From the NCBI RefSeq assembly GCF_900141765.1, contig NZ_FSRK01000001.1:992001-1056000 (forward strand): DNA of 64,000 nt, given 5' to 3'. The DNA comes from Epilithonimonas zeae. Its GTDB lineage: Bacteria > Bacteroidota > Bacteroidia > Flavobacteriales > Weeksellaceae. The stretch's first letter is position 1. Every line of letters begins with the position of its first letter. The translations under genes were made by a program, and so were the position numbers. Shown one piece after another: positions 23,877 through 32,282 of the stretch. The notes under the pieces were generated by a model. That model saw nothing but the letters and a program-made list of their open reading frames with translations, searched no databases and was not told the DNA's origin.

Positions 23877-24850
23877 AGTTTTCTGCTAATCACGTAATCT
23901 AGCATCAGTTTCAGTGATTCTTTAGCTTCGTTATCAGGAAATTCAGCAAGGATATTGAGAGCTTTTTGTTGGTAATCTTTCATTGTCTGGATGGCATAAT
24001 CCATTCCACCGGAAGACTTCACGAACTCTACCAATTCCCGCACTTTTTTGGAATCGTTGTTATAACGCTTTATTGTTGCGAAATATTTTTTGTAATTCTC
24101 GGGACTTGCATTTTTCAATGTGTAAATCAAAGGCAAAGTCATCTTTTGTTCTTTGATATCGATTCCAACAGGTTTTCCGATAATATTACTTGTCTGATAA
24201 TCGAAAAGGTCATCTTTGATTTGGAAAGCCATTCCCGTATAAGTCCCGAATTCCTGCATTTTTTTCGCAGTTGCTTCGTCTACATTGTTTGATAAAACAC
24301 CAACTTCACAACACGCCGCAATCAAGGTTGCAGTTTTTTGACGGATGATTTCGTAATAAACATCTTCCGTAATATCCAGTTTTCTGGCTTTTTCCAGTTG
24401 AAGCAATTCACCTTCAGACATTTCACGAATCGTTCTGGAAATTACTGCCAATAAATCAAAATCCTTATTATCTGTAGAAAGCAAAACCGATTTCGAAAGC
24501 AGATAATCGCCCACCAAAACCGCAATTTTATTTTTCCAAAGTGCATTGATAGAAAAAAAGTTTCTACGCTTAAAACTCTCATCCACAACATCATCGTGAA
24601 CCAAAGTCGCCGTATGAATCAGCTCAATCATACTTGCGCCACGGAACGTTTTTTCATTCACATTTCCGACCAGTTTTGCGCAGAGAAACACAAACATTGG
24701 GCGCATTTGCTTCCCTTTTGTCGTCACAATAAAACGCGTGACTTTATCCAACAGCGCCACATTACTTTTCATCGATTCGTAAAACTTTTGTTCAAAAAGT
24801 TTCATTTCGTCAGAAATCGGAGCTTTGATTAGTTCTACTGTATTGGCCAC
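23873..24850 (-). CDS. Polyprenyl diphosphate synthase (octaprenyl/heptaprenyl type)
   Basis: A 325-residue trans-prenyltransferase that adds isopentenyl units to an allylic diphosphate to make the side chain of menaquinone. The first Asp-rich motif is HDDVVDES near residues 82-89 and the second is IKDDLFDYQT near 215. GKQMRPMFVFLCAKL near 49 holds the basic IPP-binding residues. Chain length cannot be read with certainty; the small residues before the first Asp motif favour a long-chain product. Its 3' end overlaps the XRE gene by 4 bp. Confidence 0.92.
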   Translation of the reverse strand: MANTVELIKAPISDEMKLFEQKFYESMKSNVALLDKVTRFIVTTKGKQMRPMFVFLCAKLVGNVNEKTFRGASMIELIHTATLVHDDVVDESFKRRNFFSINALWKNKIAVLVGDYLLSKSVLLSTDNKDFDLLAVISRTIREMSEGELLQLEKARKLDITEDVYYEIIRQKTATLIAACCEVGVLSNNVDEATAKKMQEFGTYTGMAFQIKDDLFDYQTSNIIGKPVGIDIKEQKMTLPLIYTLKNASPENYKKYFATIKRYNNDSKKVRELVEFVKSSGGMDYAIQTMKDYQQKALNILAEFPDNEAKESLKLMLDYVISRKL

Positions 24851-24910
24851 TGTTCGCGTTTAAAAATTATATTTTTGGAGCAAGACGATTGTACTTCTAT
24901 TCACTTTTCC

Positions 24911-24972
24911 AACCCGCTTTTCGCTATATCTTTTTTCAAAGAAAAAAGGATGTCGCTACAATCGGGGCTATG
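24911..24972 (-). repeat. Dispersed repeat, AGCCCCGATTG...AGCGGG family, copy 1
   Basis: In the 286-bp gap 24851-25136. On the minus strand it reads TAGCCCCGATTGTAGCG, ACATCCTTTTTTC, a short loop, GAAAAAAGATATAGCG, then AAAAGCGGG. The CATCCTTTTTTC/GAAAAAAGATA halves form a hairpin. A second copy is at 46774-46882. I recall very similar elements in many Flavobacteria. Confidence 0.75.
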
Positions 24973-25011
24973 TTGAGGATTTATCTATCGATTGACCAAA
25001 AACTATTCTAC

Positions 25012-25083
25012 AAATATAAATATTATAAATCTTTCAAAGGAATAAAATAAAGACTTTGAAACGCTTTTTGATTTTTATCACAG
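25012..25083 (-). pseudogene. Decayed copy of the 3' end of the neighbouring beta-propeller gene
   Basis: This stretch aligns without gaps for about 60 bp at roughly 75 percent identity with 25750-25809, which is the last codons, stop and downstream sequence of the gene at 25759-26637. Shared blocks include CAAATATAA and GACTTTGA. The LOG gene lies between the two copies. It suggests an old duplication or an insertion that copied the gene end. Confidence 0.5.
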
Positions 25084-25136
25084 AATAAAAATCCATTACA
25101 ATGTAGAATTAATGTATTTTTAAATTAACAATAGAA

Positions 25137-25718
25137 TCAAACACGTTCTTTATTAATCCATTTTGCAACGTCTGGCGCAACATAGTTTTTCATCATTGCG
25201 ATAAGCTCATCAATATCATCGCTTACCAGAATCATATCTCGGTTAACTTCTTTCAGAAAACCTTTGTCAACCATAGTTTGGATAAAAGTGATTAAGGAAT
25301 CGTAAAAACCAGCGGTATTCAAAATGGCAATCGGTTTTTTATGAAGTCCCAATTGCGCCCAAGTCAGCATTTCAAAAAACTCTTCCAAAGTTCCGAAACC
25401 GCCCGGTAAAGCAATTACGCCATCGCAAAGTTCGTTCATCTTGGTTTTTCTTTCGTGCATCGTTTCCACCAAAATAAGGTCTGTCAAACACTCGTGAGCA
25501 ATTTCTTTGGATTTTAAAAAGTTAGGCAAAACGCCAATAGCTTTTCCTCCGTTCTCTAAAACGCCGTCCGCTACTGCGCCCATCAAACCTACATTAGCGC
25601 CTCCGTAAACCAATTCGATTTGATGTTCTGCTAATTTTTTTCCTAATAATTTTGCCTGCGATTTGTAAACGTCATCCGTCCCAAAACTTGAACCACAGAA
25701 TACCGTAATTCTTTTCAT
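25137..25718 (-). CDS. LOG family protein (TIGR00730)
   Basis: A 193-residue Rossmann-like protein. GGANVGLMGAVADGVLENGG near residues 39-58 and PGGFGTLEEFFEMLTW near 104-119 are the signature motifs of the LOG family (the PGGxGTxxE nucleotide-binding loop). Characterised members release free bases from nucleoside 5'-monophosphates, including cytokinin precursors. Substrate here is unknown. It has no obvious operon partner and sits between the 3' end of the beta-propeller gene and a decayed copy of that end. Confidence 0.9.
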   Translation of the reverse strand: MKRITVFCGSSFGTDDVYKSQAKLLGKKLAEHQIELVYGGANVGLMGAVADGVLENGGKAIGVLPNFLKSKEIAHECLTDLILVETMHERKTKMNELCDGVIALPGGFGTLEEFFEMLTWAQLGLHKKPIAILNTAGFYDSLITFIQTMVDKGFLKEVNRDMILVSDDIDELIAMMKNYVAPDVAKWINKERV

Positions 25719-25758
25719 TTCTTATTGGATTTTTGATTAAAGTAATATGCAAATATAA

Positions 25759-26637
25759 TTATTGCAAATCTTCAAACGGGACAAAGTAGAGACTTTGAGG
25801 CACTTTTATAATTTTGAAACCAAATCTTTCTCCGGAAATATAAATTCCTTTTTCAGTTGCTGTAATACCTTCGATTTGACCAATTTTGAAAGCTCTTCCC
25901 AAAGAAAATTTTTTTGAAGGCTTGTTGAAAAATAGATTTCCAGAATCATCTTTTTCGAAAATCATAAGATAAACCGAAGCTTTTTTAGTGTAACCTACAA
26001 TGTATAGTTTATTCTCAAAAAAAGAAGCATCGGTCACAACAAATCCAGTTTTAAAAGATTCCAGTTTTTGAGCAGGCTGATTTTCTGTCAGGCTTTTGTC
26101 GATGAAATAATGAGAAACCGTATTCGTAATCCATTCTTTTGTAAACAAATGAATATTTCCGTCGAGGAAAATCATTGCTTCTGCATCGAAATTATTATTG
26201 ATATTTTTCGGTGTGAAATCGATTTGTTCTGGATAAAAAAACGGAATTGCTTTTATAGAATCTGTGACGATTGAATCATTCTTAAAAGGAATTTGATAAA
26301 CCTTCAAATCTTTTCTTGTTCCCAAATTATTCCCAAATTCTCCAATATAGAAATCTTCCCCATCATTCGTCATCGCTTCCCAATCGATATTTTTGAGGCC
26401 GGTTTGAAAAGTATTTTCGATATTTGAACTTCCTGGTTTTATCTCGAAAATTTTGCTGGTATTGCCACTGTCATTGAACGAGAAAAGTCTTCCATTAATA
26501 TTTGTCAAGCCTGATGATTCTCTTAAAGAATCGCTCAAAACAGCAATTTTATATTTCTTTAGATTCAGTGATTGCACTTTCTGTGCTGAGATTTGAAATC
26601 CTGAGAGAATCAATAAGATGTAGAAAATCCTTTTCAT
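25759..26637 (-). CDS. Exported SdiA-regulated-like beta-propeller protein (paralog 1)
   Basis: A 292-residue protein with an N-terminal signal peptide (FYILLILSGFQISAQ, cleavage near residue 18). The body is made of beta-strand repeats, with SSGLTNINGRLFSFND, DWEAMTNDGEDFYIGEFGNN and FFYPEQIDFTP as its clearest blocks. A paralog at 36501-37361 shares the DWE-x-(M/L)T, YIG(E/D)FGNN and FYPEQ-x-(D/E)F motifs. The pattern resembles the SdiA-regulated/phytase-like propeller class, usually found at the cell surface or in the periplasm. No catalytic residues can be named. The end of this gene has a decayed duplicate at 25012. Confidence 0.65.
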   Translation of the reverse strand: MKRIFYILLILSGFQISAQKVQSLNLKKYKIAVLSDSLRESSGLTNINGRLFSFNDSGNTSKIFEIKPGSSNIENTFQTGLKNIDWEAMTNDGEDFYIGEFGNNLGTRKDLKVYQIPFKNDSIVTDSIKAIPFFYPEQIDFTPKNINNNFDAEAMIFLDGNIHLFTKEWITNTVSHYFIDKSLTENQPAQKLESFKTGFVVTDASFFENKLYIVGYTKKASVYLMIFEKDDSGNLFFNKPSKKFSLGRAFKIGQIEGITATEKGIYISGERFGFKIIKVPQSLYFVPFEDLQ

Positions 26638-26703
26638 ATTTTGTAAAAATAGGAATTGATTTTTTGAACGTAAAATTTTATGGATTAAAGTATTGTTAAA
26701 GAA

Positions 26704-27738
26704 TTACTCCGCCGTCTTATTCGCCAATTGTCCACACGCTGCATCAATATCGCCACCGCGACTTTTTCTTACAACAATCGTGATTCCAGCTTTTTCCAAT
26801 TCACGGACATATTTTTGCTCAGCTTCAATACTTCTATGGTCAAATTTTCCTTCGCCAATTGGATTGTATTGGATGAGATTCACTTTGCTTGGAACTTGTC
26901 GGCAATATTTGATTAAAGCTTTGATATCTTCGTCTCCGTCGTTGATTCCTTTCCAAACGCAATATTCAAAAGTAATTGGAGAACCAGTTTTCTGATACCA
27001 ATATTGAAGTGAATCCATAATATCCGTCAATGGAAATTTCTCAGAAAAAGGCATTATTTCGTTCCGTTTATGCTCAATTGCGGAGTGAAGGGAAAGTGCT
27101 AATTTTACTTTCAGTTCTTCATCAGCAAGCATTTTTATCATCTTCGGAATTCCGGATGTTGAAACGGTGATTCTTCTTGGCGACATTCCCAAGCCGTCCG
27201 GTTTTGTGATTTTATGGATCGCTTCTACAACGTTTTTATAATTCATCATCGGTTCGCCCATTCCCATAAAAACGATGTTTGTGAGCGGTCTGTCAAAATA
27301 TTCTCTACTTTGTCGGTCGATCAGCGCGACTTGGTCCACTATTTCTGCAACCTCCAGATTTCGCATTCTTTTGAGTTTGGCTGTTGCACAGAATTCACAA
27401 TTCAAGGAACATCCGACCTGAGAGGAAACGCAGGCTGTACTTCTGGTTTCGGTAGGAATCAAAACAGATTCTACCATTAATCCGTCGTGAAGTTTTACGC
27501 CGTTTTTTATCGTTCCGTCCGTCGATTTTTGTAATAGATCGACAGCGATCGGGTTGATAAAAAAATCACGCGAAAGATTATCTCTCAGACTTTTGGAAAG
27601 ATTCGTCATCTCATCAAAAGAATGCAGATTCTTGCTCCAAAGCCAATCATAAACCTGTTTTGCACGAAAAGGTTTTTCACCAATTGTGCTGAAATGGTCT
27701 TTTAACTGATCAAGGGAAAAGGTGCGGATATCTTTCAA
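26704..27738 (-). CDS. rlmN: Dual-specificity 23S rRNA/tRNA adenine-C2 methyltransferase
   Basis: A 344-residue radical SAM enzyme that methylates A2503 of 23S rRNA and A37 of some tRNAs. The iron-sulfur motif CSLNCEFC is near residues 110-117. VFMGMGEPMMNY is near 154-165, RRITVSTSGIPKMI near 188, and the methyl-accepting Cys is in the C-terminal DIDAACGQL. The N-terminal accessory domain (FRAKQVYDWLWSKN) is present and the length is normal. A TATCTTTG promoter element is just upstream. Confidence 0.95.
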   Translation of the reverse strand: MKDIRTFSLDQLKDHFSTIGEKPFRAKQVYDWLWSKNLHSFDEMTNLSKSLRDNLSRDFFINPIAVDLLQKSTDGTIKNGVKLHDGLMVESVLIPTETRSTACVSSQVGCSLNCEFCATAKLKRMRNLEVAEIVDQVALIDRQSREYFDRPLTNIVFMGMGEPMMNYKNVVEAIHKITKPDGLGMSPRRITVSTSGIPKMIKMLADEELKVKLALSLHSAIEHKRNEIMPFSEKFPLTDIMDSLQYWYQKTGSPITFEYCVWKGINDGDEDIKALIKYCRQVPSKVNLIQYNPIGEGKFDHRSIEAEQKYVRELEKAGITIVVRKSRGGDIDAACGQLANKTAE

Positions 27739-27757
27739 TGTATTCTGAAATTTTTTG

Positions 27758-27765
27758 CAAAGATA
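27758..27765 (-). promoter_or_regulatory. -7 element for rlmN
   Basis: On the minus strand this reads TATCTTTG, an exact TAnnTTTG match, 20 bp before the ATG at 27738. No TTG at the preferred spacing was found. Confidence 0.5.
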
Positions 27766-27963
27766 CGGTTATTGTAACAATTTTGAAATCGGCTAATGAA
27801 ACGATAGATATATCTAATAATCTTAAAATTCATAAATTTGAAATAAAGATTTTAATTCTAACTTTTACATTGATAAATTGTTACAGATTTTATTTTAATT
27901 ATATCAAACAGAATTAAAGTATTATGAATTTTAAATCGACTTTATTAATATATTCTTAATTCT

Positions 27964-27971
27964 TACATTTG
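27964..27971 (+). promoter_or_regulatory. -7 element for the 775-residue GAF-like gene
   Basis: TACATTTG, an exact match, 17 bp before the ATG at 27988. This implies a very short 5' leader. Confidence 0.5.
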
Positions 27972-27987
27972 CCTTGATTTTTACCCG

Positions 27988-30315
27988 ATGAAGTTCCAAG
28001 CCTTTTACGACAGCCCATTTATATTGAATTTTTCTTTTGAAAAACTCATCCAGAAAATGGAAGCAGAAGCTTCCGATAATCCAGAATATGCGCTTTCTCA
28101 TCAGAGGATATTGGATAAGACCAAAGAATTCCACGAGCTTTTACACGGCATCACGAATCTTGATTTTTTCGAAAAAAATGAGATCTTGATGAAGGAACTT
28201 CTCCGTGACCTTTTCCCTCCAATGTTGACGGAAAATGAAATCAAAGCTGTCAGTTTTCCTTTTTACAATTTCTTTTTCAATCCTACAAAAAGATTTGAGA
28301 CCATAATCAAAAAAGCCGGCGACAATTTCGATATGATCATCAAGGATATGGACCCACATCGCTTTTATGTGATGAGCTGTTGCATTATCCTGAATGATTT
28401 TTATGATATTCCGCTGAATGTTTCGATGCCTTTTATTTTCGATATTCCCAATGAAGATGGCGTCATCAAGCATTACAGATTTTTGACAAACGCTGATTTT
28501 ATGGATGTCAATCCATTAGAAAACTTCAAAAGATTGACGGCGGAAGAAATTTCAGAATTGCTCGATAACTTCGAAGATTATGAATTGTGGAAAGAAAAAT
28601 TTCCACCAGAAAGCTGGGAACTGAAAGGGTTTGCGGTCGTTAATTTCTTCGATGCAACGACTGAAATTGCGATTTCAAATCTTAAAAGTAAATTAATAAA
28701 TCTTGAGGACGATAAAAATCTCAAGCCGGAACTCAACAAAGTTTTCCGTTCGATTTTTCAGGTTTCTGATCTGGAGGTTGGCTTTACATCTATTAATCAC
28801 GATGAAAACAAATTTGTTAGAAGTCCGATCAATGGCGTGATCGACAGTTTTATTCTGTTGGGAAACTCGCAGGATTGCAAGAACGAATTGCTTTGCGAGA
28901 AGAATTTTAACACACTGGTGGAATCCAAAAAATTCTTCAGTATTTCTGATATAGAACGGACTTACAAAGAATTTCCGGATAGCCAAATGGCAAAACATTT
29001 TTACGAAGCCGGAATCAAAAGTGCGATTTTTGCGCCGATTATCAAGAACAAAAAAATTCTCGGGATCATTGAGTTGATCTCAAGGAAAAAAATGCTGAAC
29101 AGCATCAATGCCCAAAAAATGGAAATTGTGATGCCATATCTGGAAGATACGATGGACAGACTGTACGACGGCATCGAAACAAGGGTACAAGCAATTATTC
29201 AAAGGGAATATACATCGATACATCCAAGTGTTTATTGGAAATTCCGACAGGAAGCGGAGCGTCATATCGGGTTTTACAGAGAAGAATTTGATTTGCCTTA
29301 CAGAAAGATCACTTTTGAAAATCTGACACCACTTTTTGGACAGACTGATATCAGAAATTCTTCGGTTTCCAGAAATCTGGCGATCAAAAAAGATCTGGAA
29401 ATCAATTTGATGCTGATTTCTGATGTTTTCAAAAATCTGATCTCTGATAATGATTTGACTGAGATAAATGAAGAATTAATCAGATTTCAAAAGCTTTTGA
29501 GCAAAGACTTGCGCGCTGATACAGAAAGTCAGGTTCAGAATTTTATTCATCAGAAAGTTCATCCGTTGCTGGAATCTATTAAGCTTCAGAATGTTAATTA
29601 TAATCAGATTGTAACAGATTATCACAAACAACTGGATTCTAAAACCGATTTGGTTTATAATTTCAGAAAGAAATTTGATGATAGTTTGTCTTCCATCAAT
29701 AAATTTTTGGCGGATATTCTGGACAAGCGTCAGGAAGAGCAACAACACAGATTTCCGTTCTATTACGAGCGTTTCAAAACGGATGGCGTAGAGCATAATA
29801 TGTACATTGGTTCGTCGATTGAACCGGATTTGACTTACGACCCTATTTTTCTTAGAAATCTAAGATTGTGGCAATTGCGTGTGATTTGCGAAAGTGAATT
29901 GCAGTATAAAAAATATAAAGAAACGCTGGATTATTCTTTGGATGTTTCGTCTTTGATTTTGGTTTACAGTACGCCAATCAGCATCAGATTCAGGATGGAT
30001 GAAAAACGTTTTGACGTGGACGGAAGTTATAATGCGCGCTATGAAATGATTAAAAAACGTATCGACAAATCTCTGGTTAAAAATTCTGTCGAACGTATCA
30101 CGCAACCTGGAAAAATCAGCATCATCTATTCTCAGGACAGAGAACGTGAAGAATATTTGAAATTAATCAAGATTCTTCAAGATCAAAATGTTCTTTCAAC
30201 AATAGAAGAACTGGAAGTTGAGGATTTACAGGGAATTAACGGTCTGCGAGCTTTGCGTGTTGCTGTAAATTATGAGGCGGAAGATGTGGATTATCAGTTT
30301 GTGGAAGGGATTTAA
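27988..30315 (+). CDS. Large GAF-like domain protein of unknown function
   Basis: A 775-residue cytoplasmic protein without signal or membrane segments. A GAF-like sensor segment is visible at about residues 300-400 (MAKHFYEAGIKSAIFAPIIK, ILGIIELISRKK, then KMEIVMPYLEDTMDRL). The regions before and after are mostly helical with charged coiled-coil character (about residues 475-600), and the end is an alpha/beta domain I cannot name. There is no kinase, cyclase, GGDEF or HTH signature, so output is unknown. Similar proteins appear as conserved hypotheticals in Chryseobacterium. It is monocistronic, ending 3 bp from a convergent lipoprotein gene. Confidence 0.65.
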   Translation: MKFQAFYDSPFILNFSFEKLIQKMEAEASDNPEYALSHQRILDKTKEFHELLHGITNLDFFEKNEILMKELLRDLFPPMLTENEIKAVSFPFYNFFFNPTKRFETIIKKAGDNFDMIIKDMDPHRFYVMSCCIILNDFYDIPLNVSMPFIFDIPNEDGVIKHYRFLTNADFMDVNPLENFKRLTAEEISELLDNFEDYELWKEKFPPESWELKGFAVVNFFDATTEIAISNLKSKLINLEDDKNLKPELNKVFRSIFQVSDLEVGFTSINHDENKFVRSPINGVIDSFILLGNSQDCKNELLCEKNFNTLVESKKFFSISDIERTYKEFPDSQMAKHFYEAGIKSAIFAPIIKNKKILGIIELISRKKMLNSINAQKMEIVMPYLEDTMDRLYDGIETRVQAIIQREYTSIHPSVYWKFRQEAERHIGFYREEFDLPYRKITFENLTPLFGQTDIRNSSVSRNLAIKKDLEINLMLISDVFKNLISDNDLTEINEELIRFQKLLSKDLRADTESQVQNFIHQKVHPLLESIKLQNVNYNQIVTDYHKQLDSKTDLVYNFRKKFDDSLSSINKFLADILDKRQEEQQHRFPFYYERFKTDGVEHNMYIGSSIEPDLTYDPIFLRNLRLWQLRVICESELQYKKYKETLDYSLDVSSLILVYSTPISIRFRMDEKRFDVDGSYNARYEMIKKRIDKSLVKNSVERITQPGKISIIYSQDREREEYLKLIKILQDQNVLSTIEELEVEDLQGINGLRALRVAVNYEAEDVDYQFVEGI

Positions 30316-30318
30316 AAA

Positions 30319-30765
30319 TTATTCAATTTTATAGATGTAATCACTTTTGTCTTTAATCGACTGACTTTCTATATCTTCTATTTTTATTTCCTTATTATCA
30401 ATTTTTATATTGTTAATAGACCTGCTTCTCCAATGGTAATTGAGCGTTTTTTCGACTCTTGTTGTAGAAGATGGAGGTAAAACAACTTCTATTTGATAAT
30501 CATTAATGATAGTTTTGTTGAGTGATGGTAAATTTTTATTATTTCTAAACTCTTTTGGGCTTGCAATGCCATTTTTATAATTAAAACTATATTCACCAGA
30601 AGAATCATTTTCTAATTTAGACTTAATGTTAAATTTATATTTAATAATTATTATTTTTCTCTCATTGGTGAGATTTTGTATATAAAAGTCGGTAAGAACT
30701 GAGCATCCCAAAAGTGAGAATAAAAGGAAGAAACCAAATAAAATTTTAAAATATTTTAATTTCAT
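30319..30765 (-). CDS. Small putative lipoprotein
   Basis: A 148-residue protein with a lipoprotein signal: KILFGFFLLFSLLGC, with the lipobox Cys at about residue 21. The mature part is Lys/Asn/Ile-rich and likely beta-stranded (KIIIIKYKFNIKSK, IINDYQIEVVLPPSSTTRV). No family recognised. It is 13 bp downstream of the HD-Pycsar effector gene on the same strand, so the two may be co-transcribed, though a functional link is speculative. Confidence 0.6.
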   Translation of the reverse strand: MKLKYFKILFGFFLLFSLLGCSVLTDFYIQNLTNERKIIIIKYKFNIKSKLENDSSGEYSFNYKNGIASPKEFRNNKNLPSLNKTIINDYQIEVVLPPSSTTRVEKTLNYHWRSRSINNIKIDNKEIKIEDIESQSIKDKSDYIYKIE

Positions 30766-30778
30766 AATTTTAATTATT

Positions 30779-31981
30779 CTAAACCGTCACATTCCGAAAA
30801 GCCACCACAAAAGCCACCACTGAAACAATAATTCCAATTGTGAAAACCGTGTAAGTCAGTCTCAATAATTTGTATTTTCTGTTGAGAACAACGCCCAGAT
30901 AATAGAGGTCTTTTATCATTGTATCGTACAAATATTGTCGGTCGTTCATCATTTCTTTCATTGCCCAGAGGTATTCTTCCATCGGCATTTTATAGAAATT
31001 TCCGAAGAACAGAAGGTTTACTTTTTTCTCTTCGATTTCCTTTCTTGTAAATGTTCCGCTAGAAACTTTCGGTCTCGTAGACATAATCGCCAAAATAATA
31101 CAAATCACACTGAATATGACCATCACAAATGTCGGAATAATCAAATGCGAATTACTTGGCGCATCCAGTTTTGGAATCAAAGATGATAATGCGATTGAAA
31201 TAATAATCGCGTTGACGGAAAGCAAAATATTCGCTTTGCTGTCGGCAATTTGGCTCAGTTTGGTGTGGTTGTTCAATGTTACACGGAACATTGTTTCTAT
31301 ACCACGTTCAGGACTTTCCAGTTTCTCAAGCTTTTTCTTATTCAGAAGTGCTTTATCATTATCTTCAGCCGCTTTTTTCTTTTTTTCTTCTTTTAGATTC
31401 TGGATGTGAGAAAGGATTTTATCCACATTTTTCTCTTTGACTGGTTGCCAGTTTTCTTTAGCAAATTTGGTATAAAACTGATGTTTTGAAAAGAAAACAA
31501 TATTAAGCTCAGACCACTGTTGCTTGCTGAATTTCTGATGATGCACCTCTTTGATTTCCTGTCTCAGATTCTCACAAATCCTGAAATAATCATCCGAAGC
31601 CAGATGATACAAATCTGCATCTTTTATGATTTCTTCCAGATGATTTTTAGGCTTGTAAAATTTGTCCGTCGCCAGGATCAGCTCTCCGATTTTGGCAATT
31701 CTATCTTCGGGAAATCCATATTGCTTTAAAAAGTTTGCAGCTTCTTTTCGGCTTTCTTCCTCGTGATTATCAGCATCATCAATATAGCCCAAATCGTGAA
31801 ACCAGCCTGCCAAAAGTAGATTTTCTGTGTCCTCAGGGTTAATGTTTTCTTCTTTTGTAAGGATTTTTATCTTATCAACAACCTGAATCGTGTGGTCAAG
31901 ATTATGATAAGTATAAGCGGAAGATAATCTATCTTTGAATAAATTTTTAACATAATCTTCCGAAATTTTCAAAATATCCAT
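30779..31981 (-). CDS. HD phosphohydrolase fused to a Pycsar-type transmembrane effector
   Basis: A 400-residue two-part protein. Residues 1-190 are an HD domain: YHNLDHTIQVV, GWFHDLGY and KDADLYHLASDD provide the metal-binding His/Asp set. A charged linker leads to a C-terminal PycTM (DUF5706) region: FRVTLNNHTKLSQIADSKAN just before helix 1 (ILLSVNAIIISIALSSLI), helix 2 (IPTFVMVIFSVICIILAIM) and a last helix near the end. In Pycsar defence this membrane domain is switched on by cCMP or cUMP from a cyclase; no cyclase gene adjoins. The HD part could degrade the signal or sense it. I start at the ATG at 31981 because an upstream TTG overlaps the TAAATTTG promoter element. Confidence 0.82.
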   Translation of the reverse strand: MDILKISEDYVKNLFKDRLSSAYTYHNLDHTIQVVDKIKILTKEENINPEDTENLLLAGWFHDLGYIDDADNHEEESRKEAANFLKQYGFPEDRIAKIGELILATDKFYKPKNHLEEIIKDADLYHLASDDYFRICENLRQEIKEVHHQKFSKQQWSELNIVFFSKHQFYTKFAKENWQPVKEKNVDKILSHIQNLKEEKKKKAAEDNDKALLNKKKLEKLESPERGIETMFRVTLNNHTKLSQIADSKANILLSVNAIIISIALSSLIPKLDAPSNSHLIIPTFVMVIFSVICIILAIMSTRPKVSSGTFTRKEIEEKKVNLLFFGNFYKMPMEEYLWAMKEMMNDRQYLYDTMIKDLYYLGVVLNRKYKLLRLTYTVFTIGIIVSVVAFVVAFRNVTV

Positions 31982-31996
31982 AAAAGCAATTTGAAA

Positions 31997-32004
31997 CAAA
32001 TTTA
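31997..32004 (-). promoter_or_regulatory. -7 element for the HD-Pycsar effector gene
   Basis: On the minus strand this reads TAAATTTG, an exact match, 15 bp before the ATG at 31981. It overlaps the alternative TTG start and so decides the start in favour of 31981. Confidence 0.55.
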
Positions 32005-32085
32005 AGAAAGTATTTAAGCTTATTAATTTTAATTTTGTTAAATATTGTTAGAGTTTGACTAATTTCGTGAATATTTGAAATCAGA

Positions 32086-32113
32086 ATTGTCAGGCTGAGC
32101 TTGTCGAAGCCTC
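32086..32113 (-). repeat. Short dispersed repeat GCTTCGACAAGCTCAGCCTGACA, intergenic copy
   Basis: On the minus strand this is a variant of the CTTCGACTCCGCTCA repeat at 9873 and 56977, with CTTCGAC, GCTCAG and TGACA preserved. A further TGAGCAAGGTCGAA fragment lies at 32169 inside the next repeat. Confidence 0.5.
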
Positions 32114-32140
32114 TAACTTTAAATATCTGATTTTATTTAT

Positions 32141-32250
32141 GGCAACTTAATCTGCCTGCAGTTTATCCTGAGCAAGGTCGAATGGCTCCCGATTGTTACT
32201 CTGAGGTTCTCGGAGAGTCCGCTCAAGTTGGGCTGCGTGCGATTCATTGG
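32141..32250 (+). repeat. Dispersed intergenic repeat, GGGCAGC...GCTGC family, copy 3
   Basis: This fills the gap 31982-32282 together with the short repeat at 32086. It starts GGCAACTTAATCTGCC and ends TCCGCTCAAGTTGGGCTGCGTGCGATTC. The middle contains a fragment of the TTCGAC repeat family, so it is a composite. Confidence 0.65.
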
Positions 32251-32282
32251 TAAGAGATTACCTTTAAAATTGAAAATTATTT

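Noticed and set aside
31982-31999. TTG start for the HD-Pycsar effector
   Set aside because: The codon lies inside an exact TAAATTTG promoter element; the next ATG at 31981 fits better.
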